A program made the position numbers and the translations under genes. Under the pieces are notes generated by a model. That model saw only the letters and a list, made by a program, of their open reading frames with translations, ran no database searches and was not told the origin of the DNA. DNA of 9,081 nucleotides. Origin: an uncultured Rhodospirillales bacterium (GTDB taxonomy: Bacteria; Pseudomonadota; Alphaproteobacteria; Rhodospirillales; 2-02-FULL-58-16). Below, piece after piece: positions 1 through 6,460 of this stretch. Position 1 is the stretch's first letter, and every line of letters begins with the position of its first letter. Where the stretch lies: positions 1 to 9,081 of the forward strand of contig CAJXGZ010000081.1 in the NCBI GenBank assembly GCA_913053795.1, written 5' to 3'.

Positions 1-2
1 AC

Positions 3-218
3 AACAACCTGATCAATCTTTTGAAAACCACCACGGTGGCGTATGCCATCGCCGCGCCAGAAACCCTTTATGTCGCCAACCAGATCTGGTCGGATGAATA
101 CAATGTGCTGGAGATGATGAACGTCGTCTGGGTGGTCTATATCGTGCTTGTCGGCATATTGGTCTGGCTGATGCACAAATGGGAAAAATCAATCAGAATT
201 CCGGGATACGGCCAGTGA
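3..218 (+). CDS. Amino-acid ABC transporter permease, C-terminal fragment (5' end outside window)
   Basis: The frame is open from the window edge to a TGA at 216-218 and gives the last 72 residues of an inner-membrane permease. The stretch reading NNLINLLKTTTVAYAIAAPE, then a hydrophobic segment (VVYIVLVGILVWLMHKW), and the terminal IPGYGQ match the C-terminus of polar amino-acid uptake permeases of the HisM/GlnP/GltK family. These form the channel through which a periplasmic binding protein and an ATPase import an amino acid. The conserved EAA loop that contacts the ATPase would lie upstream and is not seen, so the substrate cannot be told. The C-terminus looks complete. What follows is unusual: instead of an ATP-binding subunit gene, a truncated tolB begins at or just after the stop codon, which I read as a breakpoint. 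Family assignment is by recognition only. Confidence 0.75.
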   Translation, partial: NNLINLLKTTTVAYAIAAPETLYVANQIWSDEYNVLEMMNVVWVVYIVLVGILVWLMHKWEKSIRIPGYGQ

Positions 219-1264
219 AGGGCCTGACAAAGAAAACCGCCCTGGTCCAGGGGCGCACCAGCATGGTCAGCGACGGCCGCCTCAAGATCGAGTTCCGTCT
301 TTGGGACGTCTACGCCGAACAGCAGATGGTGGGGCTGGCTTACTTCACCATTTCCGAAAACTGGCGCCGCGTCGGCCATATTATCGCCGACTCCATTTAC
401 AAGCGCATCACCGGCGAAGAAGGTTATTTCGACACCCGCATCGTCTACGTCGCCGAAAGCGGCCCCCTCAACAGGCGGGAAAAACGATTGGCGATCATGG
501 ACCAGGACGGAGAAAACCACCGTTTTCTTACTCCGGCGGACGGCAAACTGGTTCTAACGCCGCGTTTCTCCCCAACCATGCAGGAAATCACTTATCTTTA
601 TTATTACGGCAATGTTCCGCGCGTCTATTTGTTTAATATCGACAACGGCGACTTTGAAATGCTTGGCGAATTCGAGGGAATGACTTTTGCGCCGAGGTTT
701 TCGCCCGATGGCAGGAAAGTCATCATGAGCTGGGCCAAGAACGGCAATTCCGAGATATTCACCATGGACTTGGGAACCCGCAAGGTGAAGCAACTGACCC
801 GGCACTCAGCCATCGACACCTCGCCCAGCTATTCCCCCGATGGCGACCAGATTACGTTCAACTCCGATCGCGGCGGCTCGCAACAGATTTACGTCATGAA
901 CGCTAACGGCGGCAACGTGCGCAGGATCAGTCACGGCAAGGGCCGCTACGCTACGCCCGTATGGTCTCCGCGCGGCGACTTGATCGCCTTCACCAAGATG
1001 TTGAAGGGAACTTTCTACATCGGCGTTATGCGCATTGACGGCAGCGGCGAGCGCTTGCTTGACAAGGATTTCCTGGTGGAGGGGCCCACATGGGCGCCCA
1101 ATGGACGCGTTCTCATGTATTTCAGGCAACAACGTTCGGACAGTTCCGGCGGCGGCGGCGGCGCGAATCTCTACTCTATTGACCTGACCGGACACAACAA
1201 ACGCAAGGTCATAACGCCGCTGGACGCTTCGGATCCGGCTTGGTCGCCCTTAATTCCCAACTAG
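179..1264 (+). CDS. tolB: TolB, Tol-Pal system beta-propeller protein, 5'-truncated at a junction
   Basis: TolB is a periplasmic protein that binds Pal and takes part in outer-membrane constriction and stability. Recognisable homology starts only near nucleotide 228 (TKKTALVQGRTSM) with the end of the N-terminal D1 domain, including EFRLWDV and GYFDTRIVYVAESGP. A C-terminal beta-propeller follows with PD40-type motifs at ORF residues 129-132 (RFSP), 173-179 (RFSPDGR), 217-223 (SYSPDGD), 261-267 (VWSPRGD), 304-310 (TWAPNGR) and 354-357 (AWSP). The C-terminus is intact. About 345 recognisable residues remain of a usual 430-450, so roughly 100 are missing, including the signal peptide and the TolA/Pal-interacting N-terminus. 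The start given is the ATG at 179, which lies inside the permease gene in another frame and has no clear ribosome binding site. An in-frame GTG at 215 overlapping the permease stop is the alternative. Neither is a native tolB start. Without an export signal the product could not work as TolB. Confidence 0.9.
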   Translation: MGKINQNSGIRPVKGLTKKTALVQGRTSMVSDGRLKIEFRLWDVYAEQQMVGLAYFTISENWRRVGHIIADSIYKRITGEEGYFDTRIVYVAESGPLNRREKRLAIMDQDGENHRFLTPADGKLVLTPRFSPTMQEITYLYYYGNVPRVYLFNIDNGDFEMLGEFEGMTFAPRFSPDGRKVIMSWAKNGNSEIFTMDLGTRKVKQLTRHSAIDTSPSYSPDGDQITFNSDRGGSQQIYVMNANGGNVRRISHGKGRYATPVWSPRGDLIAFTKMLKGTFYIGVMRIDGSGERLLDKDFLVEGPTWAPNGRVLMYFRQQRSDSSGGGGGANLYSIDLTGHNKRKVITPLDASDPAWSPLIPN

Positions 1265-1470
1265 CTGCATGCGTCAAGATTTTCATTAACCTGCAAAAAA
1301 CGCTTGGAATTGGCGGTTTTTCTCATTAAGAATAAGGGTTTATTAAGGGTTTGCATGGAAAGTCCGCTTACAAAGGGGGTCAAGAGAGCGCCCCTTGCCA
1401 CGATGTCGTGGCGTTAAATGGTTTTAGCGCCGTTTTATCCATACAATAGCTCCGATGTGGGAGAGAAATA
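1265..1470 (+). promoter_or_regulatory. tolB-pal intergenic region with a perfect palindrome and likely pal promoter elements
   Basis: This 206-bp spacer is AT-richer than its surroundings and holds three visible elements. The first is a pair of direct repeats TAAGGGTTT at 1333-1341 and 1344-1352, 11 bp apart. The second is a perfect palindrome GCCACGATGTCGTGGC at 1397-1412 (7-bp arms, 2-bp centre). The third is TACAAT at 1442-1447, a good -10 hexamer 23 bases before the pal ATG, but with no convincing -35 at 16-18 bp. A GGGAG ribosome binding site at 1459-1463 lies 7 nt before the start. Together these suggest that pal can be transcribed on its own, possibly under a regulator. The promoter assignment is inference; the repeats are directly visible. 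Confidence 0.35.
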
Positions 1471-1977
1471 ATGCGTCTTAAATTTTTAAGCCTGATTGCG
1501 GCGCTGGCTCTGGTTTCCGCGTGCGAATCCGCGCCGGAAGACGGCGCCGGCAGCGCCGGCGGCGGCGCCGCCGCGGGTTCTATCGGCCAGCGTGATCTTT
1601 CGGTTGAGGAAGGCACCAAGGAGGACTTTGTCGTCAACGTCGGCGATCGCGTTCACTTTGAATTAGATAAGTTCAACCTGAATTCCGCAGCCCAGGCTAC
1701 TCTGGATAAACAAGCTGCTTGGCTGCATAAATTTCCAACGGCCAACATCTCTATTGAAGGACATTGCGATGAGCGCGGCACGCGCGAGTACAACTTGGCG
1801 CTCGGGGAGCGCCGCGCCAACTCGGTGAAGGATTATCTGGTGGCTCTTGGCATCAGCGCATCGCGCATAACGACCATTTCCTACGGTAAGGAAAGGCCTG
1901 TCGCCCTCGGCTCCAATGAAGACGCCTGGGCGCAAAATCGCCGCGCCGTGACGAAGATTAACGCTCCCGGCGGCTAA
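1471..1977 (+). CDS. pal: Pal, peptidoglycan-associated outer-membrane lipoprotein
   Basis: The 168-residue product anchors the outer membrane to peptidoglycan and is the outer-membrane partner of TolB. Residues 1-18 form a lipoprotein signal peptide with lipobox VSAC, so Cys18 would be lipidated. The following residue is Glu rather than Asp, consistent with sorting to the outer membrane. A Gly/Ala-rich linker (about residues 19-45) leads to an OmpA-like peptidoglycan-binding domain (about 58-165). That domain contains VHFELDKFNL (61-70), the meso-DAP-binding signature GHCDERGTREYN (97-108) and NRRAV (156-160). Length and layout are typical of proteobacterial Pal. The ATG at 1471 has GGGAG at 7 nt spacing. 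It sits between tolB and cpoB as usual, and a strong hairpin follows 23 bases after the stop. Confidence 0.97.
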   Translation: MRLKFLSLIAALALVSACESAPEDGAGSAGGGAAAGSIGQRDLSVEEGTKEDFVVNVGDRVHFELDKFNLNSAAQATLDKQAAWLHKFPTANISIEGHCDERGTREYNLALGERRANSVKDYLVALGISASRITTISYGKERPVALGSNEDAWAQNRRAVTKINAPGG

Positions 1978-2000
1978 ATAACGTCACGTCTCATCGGGTT

Positions 2001-2053
2001 TTGCGGCGCTTGTCCTTCCGGAAATTGCCGGTATGGGCAAGCGCCGCAATTTT
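2001..2053 (+). terminator. Strong hairpin with T-run between pal and cpoB: intrinsic terminator or attenuator
   Basis: The arms are 2001-2015 and 2035-2049 and pair over 15 bp (14 Watson-Crick and one G-U). The 19-nt loop can itself form a small CCGG/CCGG stem (2018-2021 with 2028-2031). A run of four T follows at 2050-2053. The position, 23 bases after the pal stop, and the GC-rich stem plus T-run fit a rho-independent terminator. The short T-run would allow read-through into cpoB. An in-frame ATG at 2033 lies inside this structure, which argues against it as the cpoB start. Confidence 0.75.
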
Positions 2054-2104
2054 GCCAATAATGATATGCATGCTGTTCAAAGTCGTTCGTTTGGTTTCCA
2101 TTTC

Positions 2105-2109
2105 AGGGG
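2105..2109 (+). promoter_or_regulatory. Ribosome binding site that fixes the cpoB start at 2117
   Basis: AGGGG lies 7 nt before the ATG at 2117. The codons after that ATG encode a textbook signal peptide, whereas the upstream in-frame ATG at 2033 lies in the terminator hairpin and adds 28 residues without signal-peptide character. Confidence 0.7.
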
Positions 2110-2116
2110 TTCGCCC

Positions 2117-3085
2117 ATGAGACGCCGTTTTTTCAGGGGTTTTTTCGCCGCCGGGTTGCTTGCGGTTCTGGCCGGCTCCACACAGGTTTTGGCCCAGAGC
2201 GGTGAGCTTCAGTCGCTTGTTGACCGCCTGGACCGGTTGGAGCGCGACATAAAGACGCTCAACATCCAGCTTTCCCGAGGCGGCGATTCAACGGGAAAAC
2301 CCCTTGCTCCGGGCGCTTCTTCAGCCATCGCCCGCATGGAGTTGCGTATTACGGAATTTGAAAGCGAGCTGCGCGCCGCCACCGGCAACGCCGAGGAGGT
2401 GGTTTATCAAATTGGAATGATTAACCGGCGTCTCGACAAGATGATCAGCGATATGGATTTCCGCCTCAACGCTCTCGAAGGAACAAACCCGGCGGCGGCG
2501 GGCGGCCTTGCCCCGACGACGTCCACCGCGGGGTCCTTGCCGCCGCCGGTGCTGGCGGCGGCGTCGGGAACTCTCGGCACCATCACCGAAAAAGAATTAA
2601 AGTCCATTAATAAACCGGGCGACGGCGGGCGCAAGTATGGTGGGGAAAAGAAGCCGCCGCAGCAAACCGCCGCGGCTTCCACCAGCGTTTTGCCCAAGGG
2701 CTCTCCAAGGGATCAATACGTCTACGCCTTTAAGCTCTTGCGCCAAACCAAATACGAAGAGGCGGAAATCGCCTTGCGTGAGTTCCTGAGTAAACATGAA
2801 GGCGATGAACTCGCCGGCAACGCCCGCTACTGGCTGGGCGAAACCTTCTATGTGCGCAATGATTTTCGCACGGCGGCGCGGGTGTTTATCGAGGGCTATC
2901 GGAAAAACCCCAATGGCGCCAAGGCGCCCGACACCTTGTTGAAGCTGGGCATGTCCTTGGTCAAACTCGACAAAAAAAATGAAGCGTGCGCCACCTTTGG
3001 CAAATTGTTGAAGGATTTTCCCGCCATACCAAGCAACACGGCGAGATTGGTGGCCAAGGAACGCGCAAACACCGGCTGTAAATGA
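2117..3085 (+). CDS. cpoB: CpoB/YbgF, Tol-Pal-associated periplasmic TPR protein
   Basis: CpoB is a periplasmic protein known in E. coli to link Tol-Pal activity with septal peptidoglycan synthesis by PBP1B. From the ATG at 2117 the product has 322 residues. Residues 1-26 are a signal peptide (MRRRFFRGFF, a hydrophobic core, likely cleavage after VLA). A heptad-rich coiled-coil region follows (about 28-120, for example LVDRLDRLERDIKTL), the part that trimerises in YbgF. Then comes a low-complexity Ala/Pro/Gly linker (about 122-190) and a C-terminal TPR domain (about 198-322) with YVYAFKLLRQTKYEEAEIAL and AGNARYWLGETFYVRNDF, the YbgF signature. The frame opens earlier, at 2033, but the ribosome binding site and signal peptide favour 2117. 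It follows pal as in the standard tol cluster, separated by a terminator-like hairpin, so its transcription may be partly uncoupled from pal. The TGA stop is 15 bases before the proposed tilS start. Confidence 0.93.
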   Translation: MRRRFFRGFFAAGLLAVLAGSTQVLAQSGELQSLVDRLDRLERDIKTLNIQLSRGGDSTGKPLAPGASSAIARMELRITEFESELRAATGNAEEVVYQIGMINRRLDKMISDMDFRLNALEGTNPAAAGGLAPTTSTAGSLPPPVLAAASGTLGTITEKELKSINKPGDGGRKYGGEKKPPQQTAAASTSVLPKGSPRDQYVYAFKLLRQTKYEEAEIALREFLSKHEGDELAGNARYWLGETFYVRNDFRTAARVFIEGYRKNPNGAKAPDTLLKLGMSLVKLDKKNEACATFGKLLKDFPAIPSNTARLVAKERANTGCK

Positions 3086-3100
3086 AAGTGAACGATACGC

Positions 3101-4465
3101 TTGAACGCGCCTCTTAACGAAAACGCCTCTGTTTCCAATAAAGACTTCGAATCCATGATGGCCGCGGTCGCCCCCTTTGAGGCCAGCCCCCGCTTGGCGG
3201 TGGCGGTCTCCGGCGGCGGCGACAGCATGGCCCTTTGTCTGTTGGCCGACGCCTGGGCGCGTGCGCGGGGGGGAAGCGTCAGCGCCCTTACCGTCGATCA
3301 CGGGCTGCGCCCCGAATCTTCAAAAGAGGCCGCTCAAGTGGGCCGCTGGCTGGCCCAGCGCCGCATCGAGCACCACATTCTCAGTTGGCCGGGAGCCAAG
3401 CCCGCCACGGGCGTGCAGGCGTGGGCGCGCGGGGTTCGCTACGGGCTTATGACGTCGTGGGCCGCCGAAGCTGGGGCGCTTCACCTTTTGCTCGCCCACA
3501 ACATGGAGGATCAAGCCGAAACGTTTCTTATGAGGTTGGCGCACGGCAGCGGCGTTGACGGCTTGTCTTCAATGTCGGCTGTGGTGGAAACGCCATCGGC
3601 AAGGCTGGCGCGGCCTCTTCTCGGCGTATCGGGGGAGCGCTTGAGGAATACGTTGAGGGAGCAGGGTCAGGACTGGATCGAGGACGCCTCCAACCGAAAC
3701 CCGAGGTTCGCCAGGACAGAAGCCCGCGCCGCCGTGAAGCGCCTCGCCGGGAAAGGGATTGCGCCCGAGCGCTTGGCGGCGGCGGCGCGCCGCTTGGGAC
3801 AGGCGCGTTTGATCATGGAAGCCGCCGTATCGGCCCTATTGGCGCGGTGCTGCGCCTTTCATCCGGCGGGTCATGCTTATCTGGATGCGGCGATTTTAAC
3901 GTCCGCGCCGGCGCCCGCGTCCTTCAGGGCGTTGGCCCGGGTTCTCATGTGCGTCGGCGGCGGGGCCTACCCGCCGCGCCGGGAAAAGATGGCGCGTCTT
4001 CATGATCAAATCACCGGGGGCGCGTTTGAAGGCGCGAGGACTCTCGGCGGATGCCGCATTATTCCCCCAGGGAAGGGGACAGAGAATACTAGGATTCTTG
4101 TTTGCAGGGAGGGGCGCGGTATGCCCGAGCCCGTCGCCGCGGTTCCCGGCGCCAGGGTCCTATGGGATGGCCGCTTCGCCGTGGAATTCAACGCAACGCA
4201 AGCCTCGGATGATCAGGCAAGCTTAAGCTGTCTGGGCCGGAATGGCTGGGACGAAATCGCCTCGGAGCTTGAAAAAACAAGGTTTTGCGCGATTCCGCCC
4301 GCCGCCAGGGCTTCTTTACCGGCGTTGCGCGACGGAAAGGGCGTTGTCGCTGTTCCCCACTTGAAATACAGGCGCGACGGCGGCAATCCCTCCACCGCGA
4401 ATATCAAAAGAATCACGTTCCACCCGCAAAATAGCGCCTCGGGTGCAGGTTTCGTTCTTGTTTAA
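3101..4465 (+). CDS. tilS: TilS, tRNA(Ile)-lysidine synthetase
   Basis: TilS is a cytoplasmic enzyme that attaches lysine to C34 of the CAU-anticodon tRNA-Ile using ATP. This changes both its codon (AUA) and its aminoacylation identity, and the function is essential in most bacteria. The 454-residue product has the N-type PP-loop SGGGDS at 37-42, VDHGLR at 65-70, the signature HNMEDQAET at 133-141 followed by GSGVDGLSSM, and DASNRNPRFAR at 195-205. The less conserved C-terminal tRNA-binding part ends in FVLV. The start is uncertain. TTG at 3101 gives a 36-residue lead before the PP-loop. In-frame ATGs at 3155 and 3158 would leave about 18 residues, and no candidate has a strong ribosome binding site. 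I prefer 3101 because the sequence before the PP-loop (FESMMAAVAPFE) resembles conserved alphaproteobacterial TilS N-termini. It lies between cpoB and ftsH, a common alphaproteobacterial order. Confidence 0.94.
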   Translation: MNAPLNENASVSNKDFESMMAAVAPFEASPRLAVAVSGGGDSMALCLLADAWARARGGSVSALTVDHGLRPESSKEAAQVGRWLAQRRIEHHILSWPGAKPATGVQAWARGVRYGLMTSWAAEAGALHLLLAHNMEDQAETFLMRLAHGSGVDGLSSMSAVVETPSARLARPLLGVSGERLRNTLREQGQDWIEDASNRNPRFARTEARAAVKRLAGKGIAPERLAAAARRLGQARLIMEAAVSALLARCCAFHPAGHAYLDAAILTSAPAPASFRALARVLMCVGGGAYPPRREKMARLHDQITGGAFEGARTLGGCRIIPPGKGTENTRILVCREGRGMPEPVAAVPGARVLWDGRFAVEFNATQASDDQASLSCLGRNGWDEIASELEKTRFCAIPPAARASLPALRDGKGVVAVPHLKYRRDGGNPSTANIKRITFHPQNSASGAGFVLV

Positions 4466-4525
4466 TTTTTATTGGTCACTATCTCATTGTTAGGATAAGC
4501 TTTACACACTAGGAAGGAAGTAAAT
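4466..4525 (+). promoter_or_regulatory. AT-rich tilS-ftsH spacer, possible ftsH promoter region
   Basis: This 60-bp spacer is clearly AT-rich next to its flanks and ends in a strong purine-rich ribosome binding site, AGGAAGGAAG at 4511-4520. That site supports the TTG at 4526 as the ftsH start, with 5-8 nt spacing depending on the core used. I looked for sigma-70 and heat-shock type hexamers; candidates such as TTGGTC at 4472-4477 lack a well-spaced good -10. A promoter is plausible but not demonstrated. Confidence 0.35.
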
Positions 4526-6454
4526 TTGAATTTCAGCAAAAATTTTGCGCTGTGGGCAATCATTGCGTTGCTGGTTTTCGCGCTGTTTAACCTGTTCCAG
4601 GGATCCGCGCCCAGGGGGCCGCAAAACGTCCTGACGTTCTCGCAATTCCTAACGAGCGTGGAAAAAGGCGAAATAAGCAACGTCATTATTAATGGCCAAA
4701 ACATCACCGGCAGCTTCAGCGGCGGCCGCCCGTTCAGCACGGTCGCGCCTGACGATCCCACCCTGATTTCCAAGCTCACCAAGGGCGGCGTGCAAATCTC
4801 GGTGACGCCGACGGATGAAAACTCGCCGACGTTGTGGGGCATTATCATTTCGTGGTTCCCCATGCTGCTGCTCATCGGCGTTTGGATTTTCTTCATGCGC
4901 CAGATGCAGGGCGGCGGCGGCAAAGCCATGGGTTTTGGGAAATCCAAGGCGCGGTTGCTGACCGAGAAGATGGGCCGGATCACCTTCGAGGATGTCGCCG
5001 GCATCGACGAGGCCAAACAGGAGCTTGAGGAAATCGTCGATTTCCTAAAGGACCCCCATAAATTTCAGCGCCTCGGCGGTAAAATTCCCAAGGGCTGCCT
5101 GCTGGTGGGGCCGCCGGGCACCGGCAAGACGCTTCTCGCCCGCGCCATCGCCGGCGAGGCCAATGTGCCTTTCTTTACGATCTCGGGCTCTGACTTTGTC
5201 GAGATGTTCGTCGGCGTCGGCGCCTCCAGGGTGCGCGACATGTTCGATCAGGGCAAAAAAAATGCGCCCTGCATCATCTTCATCGACGAGCTGGACGCCG
5301 TCGGCCGCCATAGGGGCGCGGGCCTTGGCGGCGGCAACGATGAGAGAGAGCAGACCCTCAACCAGCTGCTGGTGGAGATGGACGGCTTCGAGACCAACGA
5401 GGGCGTGATCCTGATCGCCGCCACCAACCGGCCCGACGTTCTCGATCCGGCGCTGCTGAGGCCCGGGCGTTTTGATCGCCAGGTCGTCGTTCCCAATCCC
5501 GACATCCTGGGACGCGAGCAAATCCTGAAGGTCCACATGCGCACGGTGACCATGTCGCCCGACGTCGATCCCCGCGTCATCGCGCGCGGCACGCCCGGCT
5601 TTTCCGGCGCCGACCTCGCCAATCTGGTCAACGAGGCGGCGCTGCTGGCGGCGCGCACCTCCAAGCGCGTCGTCACCATGGCCGATTTCGAGGCCGCCAA
5701 GGACAAGGTGATGATGGGCGCCGAGCGCCGCTCCATGGTGATGAGCGAGGAGGAAAAGGAGCTCACCGCCTACCACGAGGCGGGACACGCCCTGGTCGGC
5801 CTCAACGTGCCTAAGCACGACCCCTTGCACAAGGTCACCATTATTCCCCGCGGCCGCGCCCTCGGCGTCACCATGAACCTGCCCGAGAAGGACCGCTACA
5901 GCTACTCCAAGGCCGAGCTTGAATCCAAGCTGGCCAGCATGTTCGGCGGCCGCATCGCCGAGGAAATCGTCTTCGGCCCGGAAAACATCACCACCGGCGC
6001 CGGCAACGACATCAAACAGGCCACCGAAATGGCGCGGCGCATGGTTACCGAATACGGCTTCAGCGATAGATTGGGACCGCTAAGGTATTCGGAAAACGAA
6101 GAGGAGGTGTTCCTCGGCCATTCGGTGACCCAGCGCAAGAACGTCTCCGACGCCACCGCCAAGATCATCGACGAGGAAATCCGCCGCCTCATCGAGGAAG
6201 CGGAAGCCAAGGCCCGCGACATTCTGAAGAAGAAGCGCAAGCAGCTCGATATCATCGCCAAGGCGCTGCTGGAATACGAAACCCTGGATGGCGATGAAGT
6301 GGACGCCCTTCTTCGGGGCGAACCCATTCTCCGGCCAGAGGAAAGGGACGCCGCCGCGGACTCGGCGCGCAAGTCCTCCGTCCCGCCCAGCGGCCACAAG
6401 CCGAAAATGCGCCGCCCGCCCGGCATCGATCCCGAACCCCAGCCCGAGTCCTAG
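4526..6454 (+). CDS. ftsH: FtsH, membrane-anchored AAA+ zinc metalloprotease
   Basis: FtsH is a hexameric inner-membrane protease that degrades misassembled membrane proteins and short-lived regulators such as sigma-32 and, in E. coli, LpxC. The 642-residue product has a first membrane segment (about 8-24), a periplasmic domain (about 25-102) and a second membrane segment (about 103-124). The AAA+ module has Walker A GPPGTGKT at 195-202, Walker B with D254-E255, and the second region of homology ATNRPDVLDPALLRPGRFDR at 299-318, which includes the arginine-finger residues. The zinc site is HEAGH at 417-421, with Asp495 in GNDIKQ as third ligand, so the protease centre is complete. The C-terminus has a helical Glu/Lys-rich stretch and a charged Pro-rich tail. 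Start TTG at 4526 follows a strong purine-rich ribosome binding site. It sits between tilS and folP, with folP only 6 bases downstream, suggesting one transcript. Confidence 0.98.
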   Translation: MNFSKNFALWAIIALLVFALFNLFQGSAPRGPQNVLTFSQFLTSVEKGEISNVIINGQNITGSFSGGRPFSTVAPDDPTLISKLTKGGVQISVTPTDENSPTLWGIIISWFPMLLLIGVWIFFMRQMQGGGGKAMGFGKSKARLLTEKMGRITFEDVAGIDEAKQELEEIVDFLKDPHKFQRLGGKIPKGCLLVGPPGTGKTLLARAIAGEANVPFFTISGSDFVEMFVGVGASRVRDMFDQGKKNAPCIIFIDELDAVGRHRGAGLGGGNDEREQTLNQLLVEMDGFETNEGVILIAATNRPDVLDPALLRPGRFDRQVVVPNPDILGREQILKVHMRTVTMSPDVDPRVIARGTPGFSGADLANLVNEAALLAARTSKRVVTMADFEAAKDKVMMGAERRSMVMSEEEKELTAYHEAGHALVGLNVPKHDPLHKVTIIPRGRALGVTMNLPEKDRYSYSKAELESKLASMFGGRIAEEIVFGPENITTGAGNDIKQATEMARRMVTEYGFSDRLGPLRYSENEEEVFLGHSVTQRKNVSDATAKIIDEEIRRLIEEAEAKARDILKKKRKQLDIIAKALLEYETLDGDEVDALLRGEPILRPEERDAAADSARKSSVPPSGHKPKMRRPPGIDPEPQPES

Positions 6455-6460
6455 TGGATA

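Noticed and set aside
1295..1321. Possible terminator after tolB (A-run/CGC paired with GCGG/T-run)
   Set aside because: The stem is mostly A-T with a bulge, and the T-run is used up by pairing. Too weak to call.
2033..2116. Longer CpoB starting at ATG 2033
   Set aside because: The ATG is within the terminator hairpin. The added 28 residues would sit before a complete signal peptide, and the good ribosome binding site is at 2105-2109.
2597..3301. Minus-strand frame of 234 codons across cpoB and tilS
   Set aside because: It overlaps two well-supported genes on the other strand, lacks recognisable motifs and has no ribosome binding site.
5045..5830. Long antisense frame (261 codons) inside ftsH
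   Set aside because: It lies wholly opposite the conserved AAA+ and protease coding region. The composition is typical of shadow frames in GC-rich genes, and I recognise no domain.
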